This document shows positions 63,372 to 64,000 of a DNA stretch of 64,000 nucleotides, in pieces. The stretch comes from Bacteroidota bacterium (GTDB taxonomy: Bacteria; Bacteroidota; Bacteroidia; Bacteroidales; F082): the NCBI GenBank assembly GCA_016715945.1, contig JADJXJ010000001.1, positions 2,540,526 through 2,604,525 of the forward strand. The letters run 5' to 3'. A program made the translations under genes and the position numbers. Position 1 is the first letter of the stretch; each line of letters begins with the position of its first letter. The notes beneath the pieces are model-generated. The model had not been told where the DNA came from, did not search any database, and was given only the letters and a program-made list of their open reading frames with translations.

Positions 63372-64000
63372 ATGATCCCGGCCAAAGAAACTGATCAAAT
63401 CGAATTCAAAACAACTTTTAATGAATCTGCTATTGAAACTCTGGTAGCCTTTTCAAATACTAGAGGAGGAACTGTTTATATCGGGGTCTCGGATGATGCT
63501 GAAATAAAAGGGATAACTACTGGAAAAGAGTCTCTAGCAAATTGGGTCAATGAAGTGAAAGGTAAAACCATTCCACAAATTATACCTGATTGCCAAACTA
63601 TCATCATTGATGGAAAGATAGTAGTTTTGATGAGAGTGATAGAATATCCGGTGAAGCCTGTGTGCACTAAGGGCAGATATTTTAAACGAGTCGGGAACTC
63701 AAATCACCTGTTATCAATTTCAGAAGTTGTTGATCTTCATTTACAATCGCTTAACTCAAGCTGGGATGCGTTCCCTGATCTTATTCATTCATTGGATGAT
63801 ATATCAACAGAAAAGATTCAGGCATCCATCGAAGCAATAGCCCTTAACAACATTACCATCAAAGAGAATCCATTGGCATTCATTTCAAAATACAACCTTT
63901 TACGCGACAACAAGCTTACCAACGCTGCTTATCTCTTGTTCAAGAGAAATGAATCATCTGATACTACCATCGAATTGGGGCGATTTCAAACAGAAATAAT
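63372..64000 (+). CDS. AlbA_2/Schlafen-type putative DNA-binding ATPase-like protein (partial)
   Basis: Open from the ATG at 63372 to the window end, at least 209 residues. The start MIPAKETDQIEFKTTFNESAIETLVAFSNTRGG with GTVYIGVSDD is the AlbA_2 (DUF4062-adjacent, formerly AAA_4) domain, about residues 8-115; the conserved E-x-K-x-x and NTxGG motifs are present. Such proteins usually continue into a HATPase-like or winged-helix C-terminal half and act as transcriptional regulators or defence factors. The C-terminal part lies outside the window. Base composition is more AT-rich than in the cap genes. Confidence 0.85.
   Translation, partial: MIPAKETDQIEFKTTFNESAIETLVAFSNTRGGTVYIGVSDDAEIKGITTGKESLANWVNEVKGKTIPQIIPDCQTIIIDGKIVVLMRVIEYPVKPVCTKGRYFKRVGNSNHLLSISEVVDLHLQSLNSSWDAFPDLIHSLDDISTEKIQASIEAIALNNITIKENPLAFISKYNLLRDNKLTNAAYLLFKRNESSDTTIELGRFQTEI

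Overview
The window comes from a free-living member of the Bacteroidota (Bacteroidia-like). Evidence: at least four proteins end in type IX secretion (T9SS) sorting domains; several genes are preceded by the Bacteroidota -7 promoter box TAnnTTTG; and the gene content is typical of the phylum (DUF4175, S46 dipeptidyl-peptidase, M49 peptidase, BtuG-like propeller, DUF4143 ATPase, CapE/CapF/CapG). I cannot assign a genus. No rRNA or tRNA gene was seen.

Layout. 1-31.8 kb is dense chromosomal core: a lipoprotein and small membrane proteins, a PAS histidine kinase, an M1 aminopeptidase, a DUF4175/ybeY cluster, mnmG flanked by two parS-like sites, a methyltransferase, a giant NtrY-like kinase, a flippase, a DUF819 protein, comF, a fused peptide-type ABC ATPase, rnr, queD and a GT39-like transferase. 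It ends in a cobalamin-riboswitch operon: secreted DUF4465 protein, BtuB-like receptor and BtuG-like propeller. 31.8-56.7 kb is a repeat-rich zone. Ordinary genes (DUF4143 ATPase, CotH protein, thioesterase, S46 and M49 peptidases, DUF2202, a secreted beta-propeller, dxs, a metallophosphoesterase) are separated by 0.3-2 kb of degenerate short repeats, and an IS3-family element sits inside one array. 55.5-63.2 kb is a surface-polysaccharide cluster with a nucleotide-sugar dehydrogenase and the CapE-CapF-CapG set for UDP-N-acetyl-L-fucosamine. It is interleaved with small four-helix-bundle and GxxExxY genes and more repeat arrays. The window ends in a partial AlbA_2-type gene.

The most unusual feature is the repeat system. 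Arrays of 7-10 bp units, a ~94 bp imperfect palindrome and composite macro-repeats recur in a fixed order, almost always C-rich on the + strand whatever the direction of neighbouring genes. The arrays also enter coding sequence. A 61 bp palindrome lies in frame in capF, two 8 bp-unit arrays lie in frame in capG, and array sequence supplies the C-terminus and stop codon of dxs and of a sugar-epimerase gene. This resembles cyanobacterial STRR repeats and, for the in-frame cases, Rickettsia palindromic elements. The comparison is mine and was not tested by a search.
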